Source of the DNA: Asterias amurensis | Taxonomy: Eukaryota > Echinodermata > Asteroidea > Forcipulatida > Asteriidae | Assembly: GCF_032118995.1 (NCBI RefSeq) | Contig: NC_092667.1 | Span: 9,142,357 to 9,206,356, forward strand | Reading direction: 5' to 3' | Length of the DNA stretch: 64,000 nt | Shown: in pieces, positions 27,601 to 32,893 of the stretch | Position numbering within the stretch: the stretch's first letter is position 1 | How the letters are laid out: every line of letters starts with the position of its first letter | Notes under the pieces: model-generated | What the model was told of the DNA's origin: nothing | Databases searched by the model: none | What the model saw: only the letters and a program-made list of their open reading frames with translations | Made by a program: the position numbers and the translations under genes

Positions 27601-30600
27601 ATAAAATAATTTAATAATTTTAGATGTTGAATATTCGTAACTATTCCCCCATATTGACTGATGCCCCTTTTTTATGGTTTTATTCCAAAAGAGCTGGGTT
27701 AAAGGGCGCCGTGGTACTGCTCCCAATCCTTGGTCTGACTTGGATCTTTGGACTATTGGCCGTCAATAGCGCCACCATTATGTTTCAGTACCTGTTCACC
27801 ATCTTCAACTCTTTCCAGGGTCTCTTCATATTCCTGAACCAATGCGCTTTTAACTCAGAGGTAAGCTTCGTACGATACCAAGTCGACCTGTATTTTCAGT
27901 TCACACACAGGCAGTACATTTTCATTTCACTACGTGGTCGTATACAGATCTGGTACCATGTGGTACTTGAGATGACACCAGCCCAACTGTTTCACTAGCC
28001 ACCTAGTTTTGAGTAAAAAGCTTGCATAACAAAACATGAACATCAAAATAAAACTCACGAAATGAAATCTGGACTGTGAAATGGAGTAGTCCAAACATCA
28101 TGGAGTATTTTTTTTTAAGTATACATTATTGAATAAAAATAAATCTACATTTTGGTTTAATGTTCCTCACAAATAATGAACACAACTAAACAGAAGAACC
28201 AGAACGAGACGTGAAAATATGTTTGACATGTGACGCGTAGTCTACCAATACAAATTAAAGGGGTTTATAGCTGTACTCAAATACATTCATCGTATTGGAT
28301 GGTTTCACTAAAAACATTCCTGCAATAATACTGTCAACAATCTTCTCTCTTTGTTTTGTCAGGTCAAGGCAGCGTTTTTGCGGATAAGAGAACAACGAAA
28401 GTTGTTGTTGGGTACCTCAGATAGCACAGTTAAGTACATTGTCACTAATTGTTATCATGTACGGTTTCTAATTGAATTTTTTATTATAGCGATGGTTATA
28501 AAAAGTATGTCATAAACTTTTTGTTTTATTTTTTTATTTTTTTATACACGTGTTTTGAAATCATTGTAGACGCATGTATTGCGTATTCTCATATTTTTAA
28601 GACACATGACCAATGTTTAAAACAGCCGTTGTGTTGATATCGGTATCCTGTCTAAAGATTTTGAAATAAAGATTTTGAAATAAATAAATAATTACATATT
28701 AATTTTGATGATCAAACTTCACCCCACGTAGATTATACAAGTTATTTTTCTTTTTACAAAAGTTTTACCCACTTGGTGAATGTTGAGATAAAATGGAAAT
28801 CCTAATCACATTTACTCGCTACAGGATCAGCCAGCACACTTCAATTCAACGTCGGTTACACAGAATACTGAACTGAATACCGTTTCTGACAAAGACACCA
28901 AGAAGCATCCCGCCCTTGATGATGATGATATGGAGGTGGAACCGATTGAAAACAGCGAGGAATGTATTCAAGATCTGGAAAAGGCCCCTGGTGAGTAACA
29001 ACCGTGGTAAAGTGGTTTAGACCGCACGATTTGCAATCAAAGGATAGTAGGTTCATATCCTACAAGCGGATCGCTAATGTCGTATCGTTTTGGTTTGTGA
29101 AATTCGAGGCAGAGGTCGCCCTTCGCTGCGCTGGGTGAGAGAGTTTTGACATGGAGGGACCAGTTTTCTTTGGTCATGTGATTATGAATTTTCAAAAAAG
29201 TGTGTAAACGACCAGTGCAGACTGACAAGACAACACCCCCCCCCAAAAAAAAAAAAAATAAATAAATAAATAAAATAAAATAAAAAATATTGGTAAAAAA
29301 AAAAAAATAAAAAAAAAAAAATAAATAAATAATAACAATAATAATAGTTTTAAATAATCAACAGCATAAAAATAAAAAGGTCAGTGAAATAATACATATA
29401 AATTAATTGCGAAATAAAGGAAAAACACATAATATAAAGAGGTAAACTCATATAATTCGCTTTTCTTGCTTAAAGAACCAGTATCAAATGAGCCACAGCG
29501 AAGTGAGCCCACTGGGTTGGACAAGCTACCGCCCTCTGCAAACTTAACCGCTCTGGTAAGTAGAACCAACTGAATAATCTTCATTTTGTATAGACTACTT
29601 GAAGCCGATTTCAAAAAGATTCTCGTGCTATAGTGCCTTATGGTACGTCCTGCTTACTGGTGTGTTTTTTAGCTCAATAAGTGCACACAAATTTAAATCT
29701 CAATTTGCATATTTATTTAGTGCGTTACAAAACGTCCACACGGCCCTAATAAGTAATGCAGGCGCTTAAGATATAATTATAATGATAAAAGTAAATTCAA
29801 CGTGCAGTAAGAATAAAAAAAGAGAGAGCTGTATGCGCCTGGCGTCCACTTTATCTGGGCAACCTTATTTATTGCACAGTGATGTATTATGAGAAATCCA
29901 TACACCAATACAAAAAATGTTAGAACGAAAGGCCCCTCCTTATATTTCACGATCTATTATAGGCATACAGTTTGACTACAGATTAACTAAGATTGTCATA
30001 AAACAAAGGAATTATATCAAACAATAAGAAGGAACTCACCCAAACCTGGTGTTTGTGGGTGCAGCCAATATTGGTGATGCTAATATAGCGCCCTCGATTG
30101 TTCTCTGGTTGTTAGTTTTGGTTGCAATTGCAGCCAACGGTGTAGACTGGGCCTCTGTCTTTGTAAATCCGTTGGATACAATGATATCATTAATTTGATA
30201 AACGAGCAGTGCATGCTGTGACATAGGGTGCGTTCGATAAGGTCGACCTAGGTCTTCCCTAGGTCGACCCCGAAGTGCTCACTCGGTTAGCCCCTGACAA
30301 GAACTAATCGAACGATCACACTCGCCCTCTCGTGGTGACGGCATGCACCTCGGGTCACCCCCAAGTGACTATAACCTGAACGTCTGACGTCATTCTTCGA
30401 GGCTCGTGAATAACGCCAGAGACCGGCCAAAAACCCACGTGTGGTTTGACCTTTGACATCTCATAGAGATACGCACAAATTCTACAGCAACCAAGCAAGT
30501 ATATACCGTATCCACCATGTACATGTATGTACTGTATATCTACTACCACACACATGGACACACACGTGCGGACGACCGGCGCTTTCCATATCTGTGTTTT

Positions 30601-31768
30601 GATTGAAACCGAGGTGACCTCAGACCAATCAAAACAAACCCAGCTACGGTAGCTTTCAGTCACTGCATTTATCCAATGGTATCATTATACCCAATAGCAT
30701 CATTGGATCTAAATAGCTGGTACCTGTCTTGCGGATAAAGACAGGGGCCCAGTCTACCAAGTGACCCACTCCACAAGCAGGGCACTGGGGCTGACCCGGG
30801 TGAGCCCGTCAAAGCTGTGCGAACGTACCGGGGCAGACCGGGGTCGACCCAGGAAAGCTAAACGAACGCACCCATAGATGCCCAAACAATCACTGCTGTC
30901 ACGTCCGCAATATAATTTGACTGCGTATCTCTATGTGAAATGGGGTAGGTCAAAGGTGTTGAGGCAGGTCTCTGCTCGAGGCAGGTCTCTGGCCTTATTT
31001 ACGAGCCTCGAAGTGTGACGTCAAATGTTCAAGCTACCAGCAGGGGTGCGTTTTAGCGGTCGTATACCTGTTTCGGTTGAGTTGCCCATTGTTAAAGACA
31101 CTGGACACTATTGGTATTGTCAAAGACCAGTCTTCTCATTTGGCGTATCTCAACGATATGTGCATAAACTAGCAAACCTGTGATAACTTGAGCTAATTTG
31201 GTCGTCCAAGTTGCGAGATATTAATGAAAGAAAAAAAAAACCCTTGTCACACGAAGTTGTGTGCTTCCAGAGACTTGATTTCGAGACCTCACATTCCAAA
31301 TCTGAGGTCTCGAAATCAAATTCGTTGAAAATTACTTCTTCTCGAAAACTACACGTCACTTCAGAGGGAGCTGTTTCTCACAATGTTTTATACCATCAAC
31401 CTCTCCCCATTACTCGTAATCAAGAAAGGTTTTATGCTAGTAAATTATTTTGAGTAATTACCAATAGTGTCCACTGCCTTAAAACACTGGACAACGACTG
31501 AAACAATGACAGAAACAGTCATTTATTGGTTACGACCACCTAAACGCACCCAGGCATTCGTAGTAAATGCAAGAAAAAAAAGAAAAAAGAGAAAAAAAAA
31601 GATATGAAGGTTATGAAAACAAAATTAAAGTGTACACATGTGTGGGTCAGGCACAAAAGGGTTCAAATAACGCCATATTTTATTTGTTTTATTATACATT
31701 TGTAGAGGCGGCTGCACAGCAATAAAGTCTACCCTAAATTCACGGACGGTTCGACGGAGAACAAGTGA
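1253..31768 (+). CDS. Adhesion GPCR with Ig, WxxW, discoidin, GPS and 7TM domains (30 exons, 5' end missing)
   Basis: A multi-exon receptor gene whose first exon(s), with start codon and signal peptide, lie left of the window or were not found. Exons are 1253-1567, 3597-3679, 3915-4113, 6109-6194, 6947-7142, 8179-8499, 9096-9187, 9938-10027, 10873-10984, 11414-11605, 14530-14826, 15575-15639, 16503-16655, 17198-17245, 17725-17833, 18896-19036, 19480-19570, 20075-20195, 21876-21964, 23542-23656, 24390-24493, 25205-25310, 25784-26004, 26691-26757, 27125-27207, 27692-27860, 28363-28428, 28825-28990, 29476-29555 and 31706-31768. Every junction is AG/GT and every phase matches its neighbour. Family knowledge: adhesion GPCRs are self-cleaved at the GPS and activated by the exposed Thr-starting tethered agonist, coupling extracellular adhesion to G proteins at the plasma membrane. 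The ectodomain suggests binding of glycans, lipids or extracellular matrix (inference). The ligand is unknown. Splice sites were assigned by eye; the middle GAIN exons are the least certain. Confidence 0.92.
1660..1903. mobile_element. Nested palindromic repeat (cggtcggccatttatggg family), partial
   Basis: A 60-base near-perfect hairpin centred near 1717 (cggccatttatgggagtc and its inverse) plus one outer arm. It is absent at the same place in the second Harbinger-like copy, which supports later insertion. Relatives lie at 46708 and 52398. Confidence 0.65.
2272..2463 (+). pseudogene. Relic of a Harbinger Myb/SANT-like DNA-binding protein
   Basis: Reads [20 protein letters not shown] then [20 protein letters not shown], resembling the start of the trihelix/Myb-like accessory protein of Harbinger transposons (W-S-D-x-E-x-x-x-L-L..I-x-x-x-L-D-G). 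The key Trp is lost here and the frame stops after 63 codons. A sister copy lies at 12755. Confidence 0.5.
3113..3539. mobile_element. gctaggtggcagcagactt MITE split by another MITE
   Basis: Left end at 3113-3195 (gaacgctaggtggcagcaga) and right end at about 3498-3539 (gccgccacctagcgttccaa) surround foreign DNA that includes the MITE at 3350-3497. It directly abuts the Harbinger-like element. Confidence 0.6.
3350..3497. mobile_element. MITE with ggggccgatttcacaaag ends
   Basis: Terminal inverted repeats ggggccgatttcacaaag and ctttgtgaaattggcccc around a 110-bp core. It is inserted inside another MITE, 57 bases before a receptor exon. Confidence 0.78.
3597..3679 (+). CDS. aGPCR exon: WxxW domain 1, N-terminal half
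   Basis: Short phase 1-0 exon behind gggtttcag. It reads [17 protein letters not shown] then VETLTTHKQ. The W-T-x-W start followed by an acidic D-P-x-x-G-D stretch is the signature of the WxxW domain (CysD domain of gel-forming mucins, also in cartilage intermediate layer proteins). The cysteine-rich half is in the next exon. Confidence 0.85.
3915..4113 (+). CDS. aGPCR exon: WxxW domain 1, C-terminal half
   Basis: Phase 0-1 exon. Key residues are [23 protein letters not shown], and the closing [12 protein letters not shown], which matches the C-x-(D/N)-Y-E-V-R-(F/V/Y)-x-C ending typical of WxxW/CysD domains. The donor was chosen as AGT|GTGAGT because it gives phase 1 and joins in frame to the next WxxW exon. 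Confidence 0.86.
4377..4605 (+). mobile_element. tRNA-derived SINE (class II tRNA head)
   Basis: The head contains an A box (tggccgaatggttgaggga) and B box (gggttcgaatcccag) with a long variable arm as in Ser/Leu tRNAs. The acceptor stem does not pair, and an unrelated body follows (gtgtccatgaccaagaaact), so this is a SINE rather than a tRNA gene. Confidence 0.65.
4700..5989. mobile_element. Fold-back element filled with a palindromic tgataaacactgtttatc minisatellite
   Basis: The outer ends are inverted repeats (atggcaagccatatgcccaa at 4700; ttgggcatatggcttgtcat ending 5989). Between them are dozens of variants of gataaacactgtttatc, itself a palindrome, with internal copies of attattgggcatctggcgtc. 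It sits wholly in the intron between the two WxxW domains. The sequence agatggg lies just outside both ends and may be the target duplication. Confidence 0.75.
6109..6194 (+). CDS. aGPCR exon: WxxW domain 2, N-terminal half
   Basis: Phase 1-0 exon ending CAG|GTAATT, reading [19 protein letters not shown] then SLATHKLQ. It aligns with the first WxxW half (W-T-x-W, acidic D-P, final T-H-K), so the two WxxW domains are a tandem exon-pair duplication. Confidence 0.86.
6947..7142 (+). CDS. aGPCR exon: WxxW domain 2, C-terminal half
   Basis: Phase 0-1 exon. The acceptor tttatcag|TCTTAC was chosen over the nearer acccag because only it keeps the frame [15 protein letters not shown]. The exon ends [14 protein letters not shown], the same closing motif as the first domain. 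Confidence 0.85.
7209..7556. mobile_element. Inverted-repeat MITE, family A (aaagggaaggtac subfamily)
   Basis: Ends tttaaagggaaggtac and gtaccttccctttaaa; the internal hairpin aaaagacttctag/ctagaaggctttt is shared with the copy at 60956. Confidence 0.75.
7686..7833. mobile_element. gctaggtggcagcagactt MITE, well preserved
   Basis: Ends aatgggagacttttgaacgc and (inverse) gcgtcccaaaagtctcccatt with matching inner arms; about 148 bp. Confidence 0.8.
8179..8499 (+). CDS. aGPCR exon: second Ig-like domain
   Basis: Phase 1-1 exon of 107 codons behind catttag and ending C|GTAAGT. It has Cys in [11 protein letters not shown], Trp in TEWLWLDRS and Cys in TLVCIARDG, spaced as in an Ig fold. It is more divergent than the other two Ig domains. 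Confidence 0.8.
9096..9187 (+). CDS. aGPCR exon: discoidin (F5/8 type C) domain, part 1
   Basis: Phase 1-0 exon reading [20 protein letters not shown] then [10 protein letters not shown]. The opening Cys, the (L/I)-G-(I/M)-x-S-G-x-I segment and the I-x-(A/P)-S-S step are the start of a discoidin domain, a lipid-, glycan- or collagen-binding beta-sandwich. Confidence 0.88.
9938..10027 (+). CDS. aGPCR exon: discoidin domain, part 2
   Basis: Phase 0-0 exon between ttttcag and GTAGGT, reading [16 protein letters not shown] then [14 protein letters not shown]. This matches the A-R-L-N-x-x-x-A-W-x-P..D..Q-W-L-Q-V-D-L-G block of discoidin domains. Confidence 0.87.
10175..10531. mobile_element. Inverted-repeat MITE, family A
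   Basis: Contains the family blocks gagaaacggctccctctgaa and caaattttcacaggtttgtt and ends aaagtgtccag. The left end is diverged. It lies in a discoidin intron. Confidence 0.72.
10873..10984 (+). CDS. aGPCR exon: discoidin domain, part 3
   Basis: Begins [11 protein letters not shown] (the V-T-G-I-x-T-Q-G block) and continues to [16 protein letters not shown] strong-looking donor CAA|GTAAGT would leave phase 0, which does not fit the next exon. The second GT four bases later (GTAA|GTAAAA) gives phase 1 and restores the frame, so the end was placed at 10984. This boundary is uncertain. Confidence 0.75.
11414..11605 (+). CDS. aGPCR exon: discoidin domain, part 4
   Basis: Phase 1-1 exon behind caccag. 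It reads [20 protein letters not shown] then [27 protein letters not shown] and closes IYGCG. The R-(F/Y)-(L/I)-R-x-x-P and E-(I/L)-Y-G-C ending is diagnostic of a discoidin domain. Its last Cys would pair with the Cys in the first discoidin exon. Confidence 0.86.
11631..11909 (-). pseudogene. LINE fragment: C-terminal tail of a non-LTR reverse transcriptase
   Basis: The minus-strand frame reads [20 protein letters not shown] then [15 protein letters not shown]. The C-x-C-G-x-x-x-Q-T..D-H-L-L-x-C-P-L-L motif is the zinc-knuckle-like end of many CR1/Jockey-type LINE proteins. It is truncated, with no RT core nearby, and lies just after a receptor exon. Confidence 0.7.
12133..14143. mobile_element. 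Harbinger-like DNA transposon copy 2 (TAT target duplication)
   Basis: The ends agcccttttcacactacagg and (inverse) ctgtagtgtgaaaagggct are near-perfect, with TAT on both sides. It is longer than copy 1 (2.0 kb) and lacks the nested palindrome. Internal sequence matches copy 1 around the Myb-like relic. It lies in the intron between the discoidin and third Ig exons. Confidence 0.78.
12755..12913 (+). pseudogene. Relic of Harbinger Myb/SANT-like protein, copy 2
   Basis: Reads [20 protein letters not shown] then [20 protein letters not shown]. It keeps the W-S-D-D-E start typical of the Myb/SANT-like domain, but lacks seven residues present in copy 1 and stops after 52 codons. Confidence 0.55.
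14530..14826 (+). CDS. aGPCR exon: third Ig domain
   Basis: Phase 1-1 exon of 99 codons behind gattgcag. It has Cys in [11 protein letters not shown], Trp in [10 protein letters not shown] and Cys in [11 protein letters not shown], a clear I-set-like pattern. The donor is A|GTGAGC. It joins directly to the short stalk exon at 15575. Confidence 0.9.
14980..15353. mobile_element. Inverted-repeat MITE, family A, near full length
   Basis: Ends aaggcagtggacactatagg and ccaatagtgtccagtgtctt; about 370 bp. A good reference copy of the family. Confidence 0.82.
15575..15639 (+). CDS. aGPCR exon: stalk, Thr/Ser-rich
   Basis: Phase 1-0 exon reading [19 protein letters not shown] then LQ. It sits between the last Ig domain and the GAIN region and is likely a linker or the start of the GAIN A subdomain. 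It is supported by phase and position; there is no diagnostic motif. Confidence 0.68.
15690..16290 (-). pseudogene. LINE fragment: region before the reverse transcriptase
   Basis: Minus-strand pieces in different frames read [20 protein letters not shown] then RDWEAVY, and [16 protein letters not shown]. They resemble the R-P-x-(R/K)-D-S-x-(L/I)-R-x-F-G-x-W-(I/L)..D-W and D-K-P-W-x-T-P-R-I-K blocks between the endonuclease and RT of CR1-like LINEs. Broken by frame changes. Confidence 0.6.
16503..16655 (+). CDS. aGPCR exon: GAIN A subdomain region
   Basis: Phase 0-0 exon of 51 codons behind ccacctttttag, ending GAG|GTAAGA. It includes [20 protein letters not shown], a predicted helical, polar segment as in the helical GAIN A subdomain. 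Confidence 0.75.
16812..17083 (+). repeat. Hexanucleotide-type minisatellite (gacagc/gacaat)
   Basis: An imperfect array of six-base units (gacaat, gacagc, gacagt) with a 3-base sub-period, so it stays open in several frames (Asp-Ser, Thr-Ala or Gln-rich on one strand). It lies within a receptor intron and has no splice signals in frame with it. Confidence 0.75.
17198..17245 (+). CDS. aGPCR exon: short GAIN exon
   Basis: A 48-nt phase 0-0 exon behind a pyrimidine-rich tttgcag, reading [16 protein letters not shown], a helical segment. It is accepted because both splice sites are good and the phases fit on both sides. Confidence 0.68.
17376..17644. mobile_element. Inverted-repeat MITE, family A, shortened
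   Basis: Ends ttgacactattggtagtgac and aaaggtgtccagtgtctt, with inner deletions relative to other copies. Confidence 0.68.
17725..17833 (+). CDS. aGPCR exon: GAIN region
   Basis: Phase 0-1 exon reading [20 protein letters not shown] then [16 protein letters not shown], with an N-glycosylation sequon (NCT). Donor A|GTAAGT. Confidence 0.72.
18290..18645 (+). pseudogene. 5'-truncated LINE 3' end with (GAT)n tail
   Basis: Plus-strand frame reads [19 protein letters not shown] then [20 protein letters not shown], the typical last coding block of a LINE pol (same family as 37.9-38.1 kb). It ends in about 80 bases of gat/atg repeats, as expected for a LINE 3' tail. It lies in the intron before exon 18896. 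Confidence 0.75.
18896..19036 (+). CDS. aGPCR exon: GAIN region
   Basis: Phase 1-1 exon behind tgttatacag. It includes [15 protein letters not shown] and an acidic end [10 protein letters not shown]. It lies just after a LINE insertion in the preceding intron (18290-18645). Confidence 0.72.
19480..19570 (+). CDS. aGPCR exon: GAIN B region
   Basis: Phase 1-2 exon behind tttgtttgcag, reading [20 protein letters not shown] and then AVLFPTK. The alternating hydrophobic strands suit the beta-rich GAIN B subdomain. It has one N-glycosylation sequon (NVT). Confidence 0.75.
19806..19994. mobile_element. Decayed family A MITE fragment
   Basis: Recognisable pieces include tttcacagggtggttattttg and agagtgagattactggtctt followed by agtatacactgctt. 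Confidence 0.5.
20075..20195 (+). CDS. aGPCR exon: GAIN B region
   Basis: Phase 2-0 exon behind ttttactttag, reading [20 protein letters not shown] then [13 protein letters not shown]. The N-x-S/T sites and hydrophobic strands ([14 protein letters not shown]) resemble the strands preceding the GPS in adhesion GPCRs. Confidence 0.82.
20445..21185. mobile_element. Inverted-repeat element with aaggccctgtcacaccatggcgta ends and an aacgtat-rich body
   Basis: The left end aaggccctgtcacaccatgg and right end ccatggtgtgacaggacctt are inverted. The 740-bp body is filled with irregular aacgtatgcc/agcgtatg words. It lies in the intron before the GPS. Confidence 0.78.
21876..21964 (+). CDS. aGPCR exon: GAIN B, first half of GPS
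   Basis: Phase 0-2 exon reading [20 protein letters not shown] then [10 protein letters not shown]. The C-V-F-W segment is the first conserved Cys/Trp block of the GPS motif; the rest is in the next exon. A 740-bp inverted-repeat element (20445-21185) lies in the intron before it. Confidence 0.9.
23047..23383. mobile_element. Probable MITE with cggtctgcagccagtagaccg ends
   Basis: The left end ctgcagccagtagaccg is inverted at the right end (cggtctactggctgcacacc). The body is AT-rich and non-coding. Confidence 0.5.
23542..23656 (+). CDS. aGPCR exon: GPS cleavage site and tethered agonist
   Basis: Phase 2-0 exon. It reads W-S-T-T-G-C, then [16 protein letters not shown]. The C-x-C-x-H-x-T core of the GPS is intact, with CAT TCG ACG at 23612-23620, so self-cleavage between Ser and Thr is expected. 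The new N-terminus TNFAVLMQV matches the known tethered agonist (Stachel) pattern T-x-F-A-V-L-M. Confidence 0.95.
23711..24033. mobile_element. Inverted-repeat MITE, family A
   Basis: Begins ttaaaggcactggacaccca and ends gtcgggtgccttta, with the internal blocks of the family. It lies 55 bases after the GPS exon. Confidence 0.7.
24390..24493 (+). CDS. aGPCR exon: transmembrane helix 1
   Basis: Phase 0-2 exon reading [20 protein letters not shown] then TLATYAFLW. The I-T-Y-(V/I)-G-C-x-I-S pattern is typical of helix 1 in adhesion GPCRs. Confidence 0.95.
25205..25310 (+). CDS. aGPCR exon: transmembrane helix 2
   Basis: Phase 2-0 exon behind tttttcttttacaacag. It reads [20 protein letters not shown] then [15 protein letters not shown], matching helix 2 (R-x-L-R..R-I-x-I-x-x-x-L-A-L-x-I-A-Q-L-L-F). 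The donor AGA|GTTAGT is weak, but it is the only one that joins correctly to helix 3. Confidence 0.93.
25440..25706. other. GC-richer unidentified stretch in the helix 2-3 intron
   Basis: Runs from gcagactcttggtggcgtg to a short tgactgactga run. It differs in composition from its AT-rich surroundings and may be a repeat fragment. No motif was recognised. Confidence 0.3.
25784..26004 (+). CDS. aGPCR exon: transmembrane helices 3 and 4
   Basis: Phase 0-2 exon. It begins with the conserved helix-3 Cys ([18 protein letters not shown]) and continues [19 protein letters not shown], then helix 4 ([20 protein letters not shown]). The W-M-L-x-E-G-x-x-L-Y block is a hallmark of the adhesion/secretin superfamily. 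The donor was placed at GT|GTATGT to give phase 2. Confidence 0.96.
26691..26757 (+). CDS. aGPCR exon: extracellular loop 2 Cys and start of helix 5
   Basis: Phase 2-0 exon reading [20 protein letters not shown]. The C-W-L segment carries the loop-2 Cys that pairs with the helix-3 Cys, and W-A-F-V-(V/G)-P is typical of helix 5. Confidence 0.95.
27125..27207 (+). CDS. aGPCR exon: end of helix 5 and intracellular loop 3
   Basis: Phase 0-2 exon reading [19 protein letters not shown] then [11 protein letters not shown]-x-(V/I)-x-F-x-L-V-x-(R/K) is the cytoplasmic end of helix 5. Confidence 0.93.
27692..27860 (+). CDS. aGPCR exon: helices 6 and 7
   Basis: Phase 2-0 exon. It reads [20 protein letters not shown] for helix 6 and [17 protein letters not shown] for helix 7. 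Both G-L-T-W-(I/V)-F-G and the N-S-x-Q-G-x-F-I-F motif are adhesion-GPCR signatures. Confidence 0.96.
28363..28428 (+). CDS. aGPCR exon: juxtamembrane tail
   Basis: Phase 0-0 exon reading [20 protein letters not shown] then ST. A basic amphipathic helix after helix 7 is usual. The donor ACA|GTTAAG was chosen because the next exon starts in phase 0. Confidence 0.82.
28825..28990 (+). CDS. aGPCR exon: acidic cytoplasmic tail
   Basis: Phase 0-1 exon with a run of aspartates ([19 protein letters not shown]). It is probably disordered. No recognised domain. A SINE begins about 12 bases after the donor. Confidence 0.8.
29002..29335 (+). mobile_element. tRNA-derived SINE with A-rich tail
   Basis: The head has an A-box-like ccgtggtaaagtggtttaga and B-box-like taggttcatatcctac. 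A body including cgcccttcgctgcgctgggt follows, and then about 100 bases of A-rich tail (aaaaaataaataaata). It lies just downstream of a receptor exon donor. Confidence 0.68.
29476..29555 (+). CDS. aGPCR exon: cytoplasmic tail, Pro-rich
   Basis: Phase 1-0 exon behind cttgcttaaag, reading [20 protein letters not shown] then ANLTAL. No recognised domain. Confidence 0.75.
30236..30873. mobile_element. Inverted-repeat element with gggtgcgttcg ends
   Basis: The ends gggtgcgttcgataaggtcg and aaagctaaacgaacgcaccc are inverted; ATA flanks both sides. The GC-rich body has ggtcgacc palindromes. Confidence 0.68.
31043..31551. mobile_element. ggggtgcgtttt MITE interrupted by a family A MITE
   Basis: Outer ends ggggtgcgttttagcggtcg and ggttacgaccacctaaacgc (then accc) surround a whole family A copy at 31092-31483. 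An uninterrupted relative lies at 39361-39453. Confidence 0.72.
31092..31483. mobile_element. Inverted-repeat MITE, family A, near full length (nested)
   Basis: Ends ttaaagacactggacactat and ccaatagtgtccactgcctt, with the central hairpin tttcgagacctca/tgaggtctcgaaa. Confidence 0.82.
31706..31768 (+). CDS. aGPCR terminal exon (candidate A)
   Basis: Phase 0 exon behind tttattatacatttgtag reading [20 protein letters not shown] and a TGA stop. The stop overlaps a potential donor AA|GTGAGG, so the exon could also be spliced onward. A possible poly(A) signal lies at 31921-31926. Confidence 0.65.
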   Translation, partial: RRLHSNKVYPKFTDGSTENK

Positions 31769-31920
31769 GGTGTTTTCTTTTTCAATTTTTCTTCTTTTTC
31801 TTAATCTAGATTAGGTTTGTTGGTTAAATTAATCATTCATTGTATACATAATTATTATTTCATGCTCCTTCGCTGCGCTCATACGCATGAAAAACAGTTT
31901 CACTTTATTGTAGGACACAC

Positions 31921-31926
31921 AATAAA
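31921..31926 (+). terminator. Candidate poly(A) signal AATAAA for the aGPCR
   Basis: AATAAA lies about 150 bases after the TGA of the terminal exon at 31768. A single hexamer in AT-rich DNA is weak evidence. Confidence 0.35.
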
Positions 31927-32079
31927 CACACCTTGAAACATTATTTAGTTTCAGAATTTATTAAATCATGGGAGTGGGCCGTTGTTAAACTGCATAGTGT
32001 AGTTTGCACTAAACATTAGAATACAGTGTGGTTGTAGACAATAATTAGTATAACAGTTTATTATTAATAAGTTAGTAGT

Positions 32080-32570
32080 TTTAGTACATGTCACCGTTTC
32101 TCAATGATTCGTCTGAATCATGGCTCTTTAAGCCCTCCGGGTTTCTACCGGGATCTCTCTCAAATTAAACTTCGCATTATAGTTCATTCCAAACAATTCA
32201 TATGATGGTTCCTTATAAGCCTCCTGTATCGGATTGTTTAACTTTATTTAATAATAATTATTATAATAATGATTATATCAAGTTTTCTATATCATGAGTA
32301 AATTGTTCCTTTCTATCCTTTGACAACTCTCTTGATTCATCTGAATCATGGGTCTTTAAGCCCTTCCGGATTTCTAACGGGATCTCTCTCATATAAAACT
32401 TCGCATTACAGTTCATTCCAAACAATTCATATTATGTTTCCTATAAGCCTCCTGTATAGGATTGTTTAACTTTTGATTATTATACCGATTATTCTATATA
32501 ATAATTCATTGCATTGGGTAAAAGTATATTTTATGTACCTTTGAAAACACTCTTGATATCTATCGAATTT
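32080..32570. repeat. Degenerate tandem duplication, period about 229 bp
   Basis: The segment ttcgcattatagttcattcc..ctcctgtatcggattgttta is repeated after 229 bases with scattered changes, followed by a partial third unit. AT-rich, no gene. Confidence 0.72.
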
Positions 32571-32586
32571 ATAGTTTTATTTTAAC

Positions 32587-32893
32587 TATAATCGTACATA
32601 GCTGATACATTTTAATTTCACTCTATAATCAAAAACTGTATGACGTATCGTTTTTTACGATAAAACTAGTTAAAGTGTAATGTTATACGATTATTTTCAA
32701 GTTATAGTAGCTCCAATAATTATTCTTAATGGTTCGTAAGTATAATCGTACATAGCTGATACATTTAAATTTCACTCTATAATAAAAAACTGTATGACGT
32801 ATCGTTTTTGACGATAAAACTAGTTAAGGTGTAATGTTATACGATTATTTTCAAGTTATAGTAACTCCAATAATTATTCTTAATGGTTCGTAA
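32587..32893. repeat. Tandem duplication, period 154 bp (two copies)
   Basis: tataatcgtacatagctgat opens both copies (32587 and 32741), which are about 95 percent alike by eye. It directly follows the 229-bp array. Confidence 0.8.

Noticed and set aside
29002-29076. tRNA gene candidate on the plus strand
   Set aside because: Poor anticodon and acceptor stems, and a body with an A-rich tail follows; called as a SINE.
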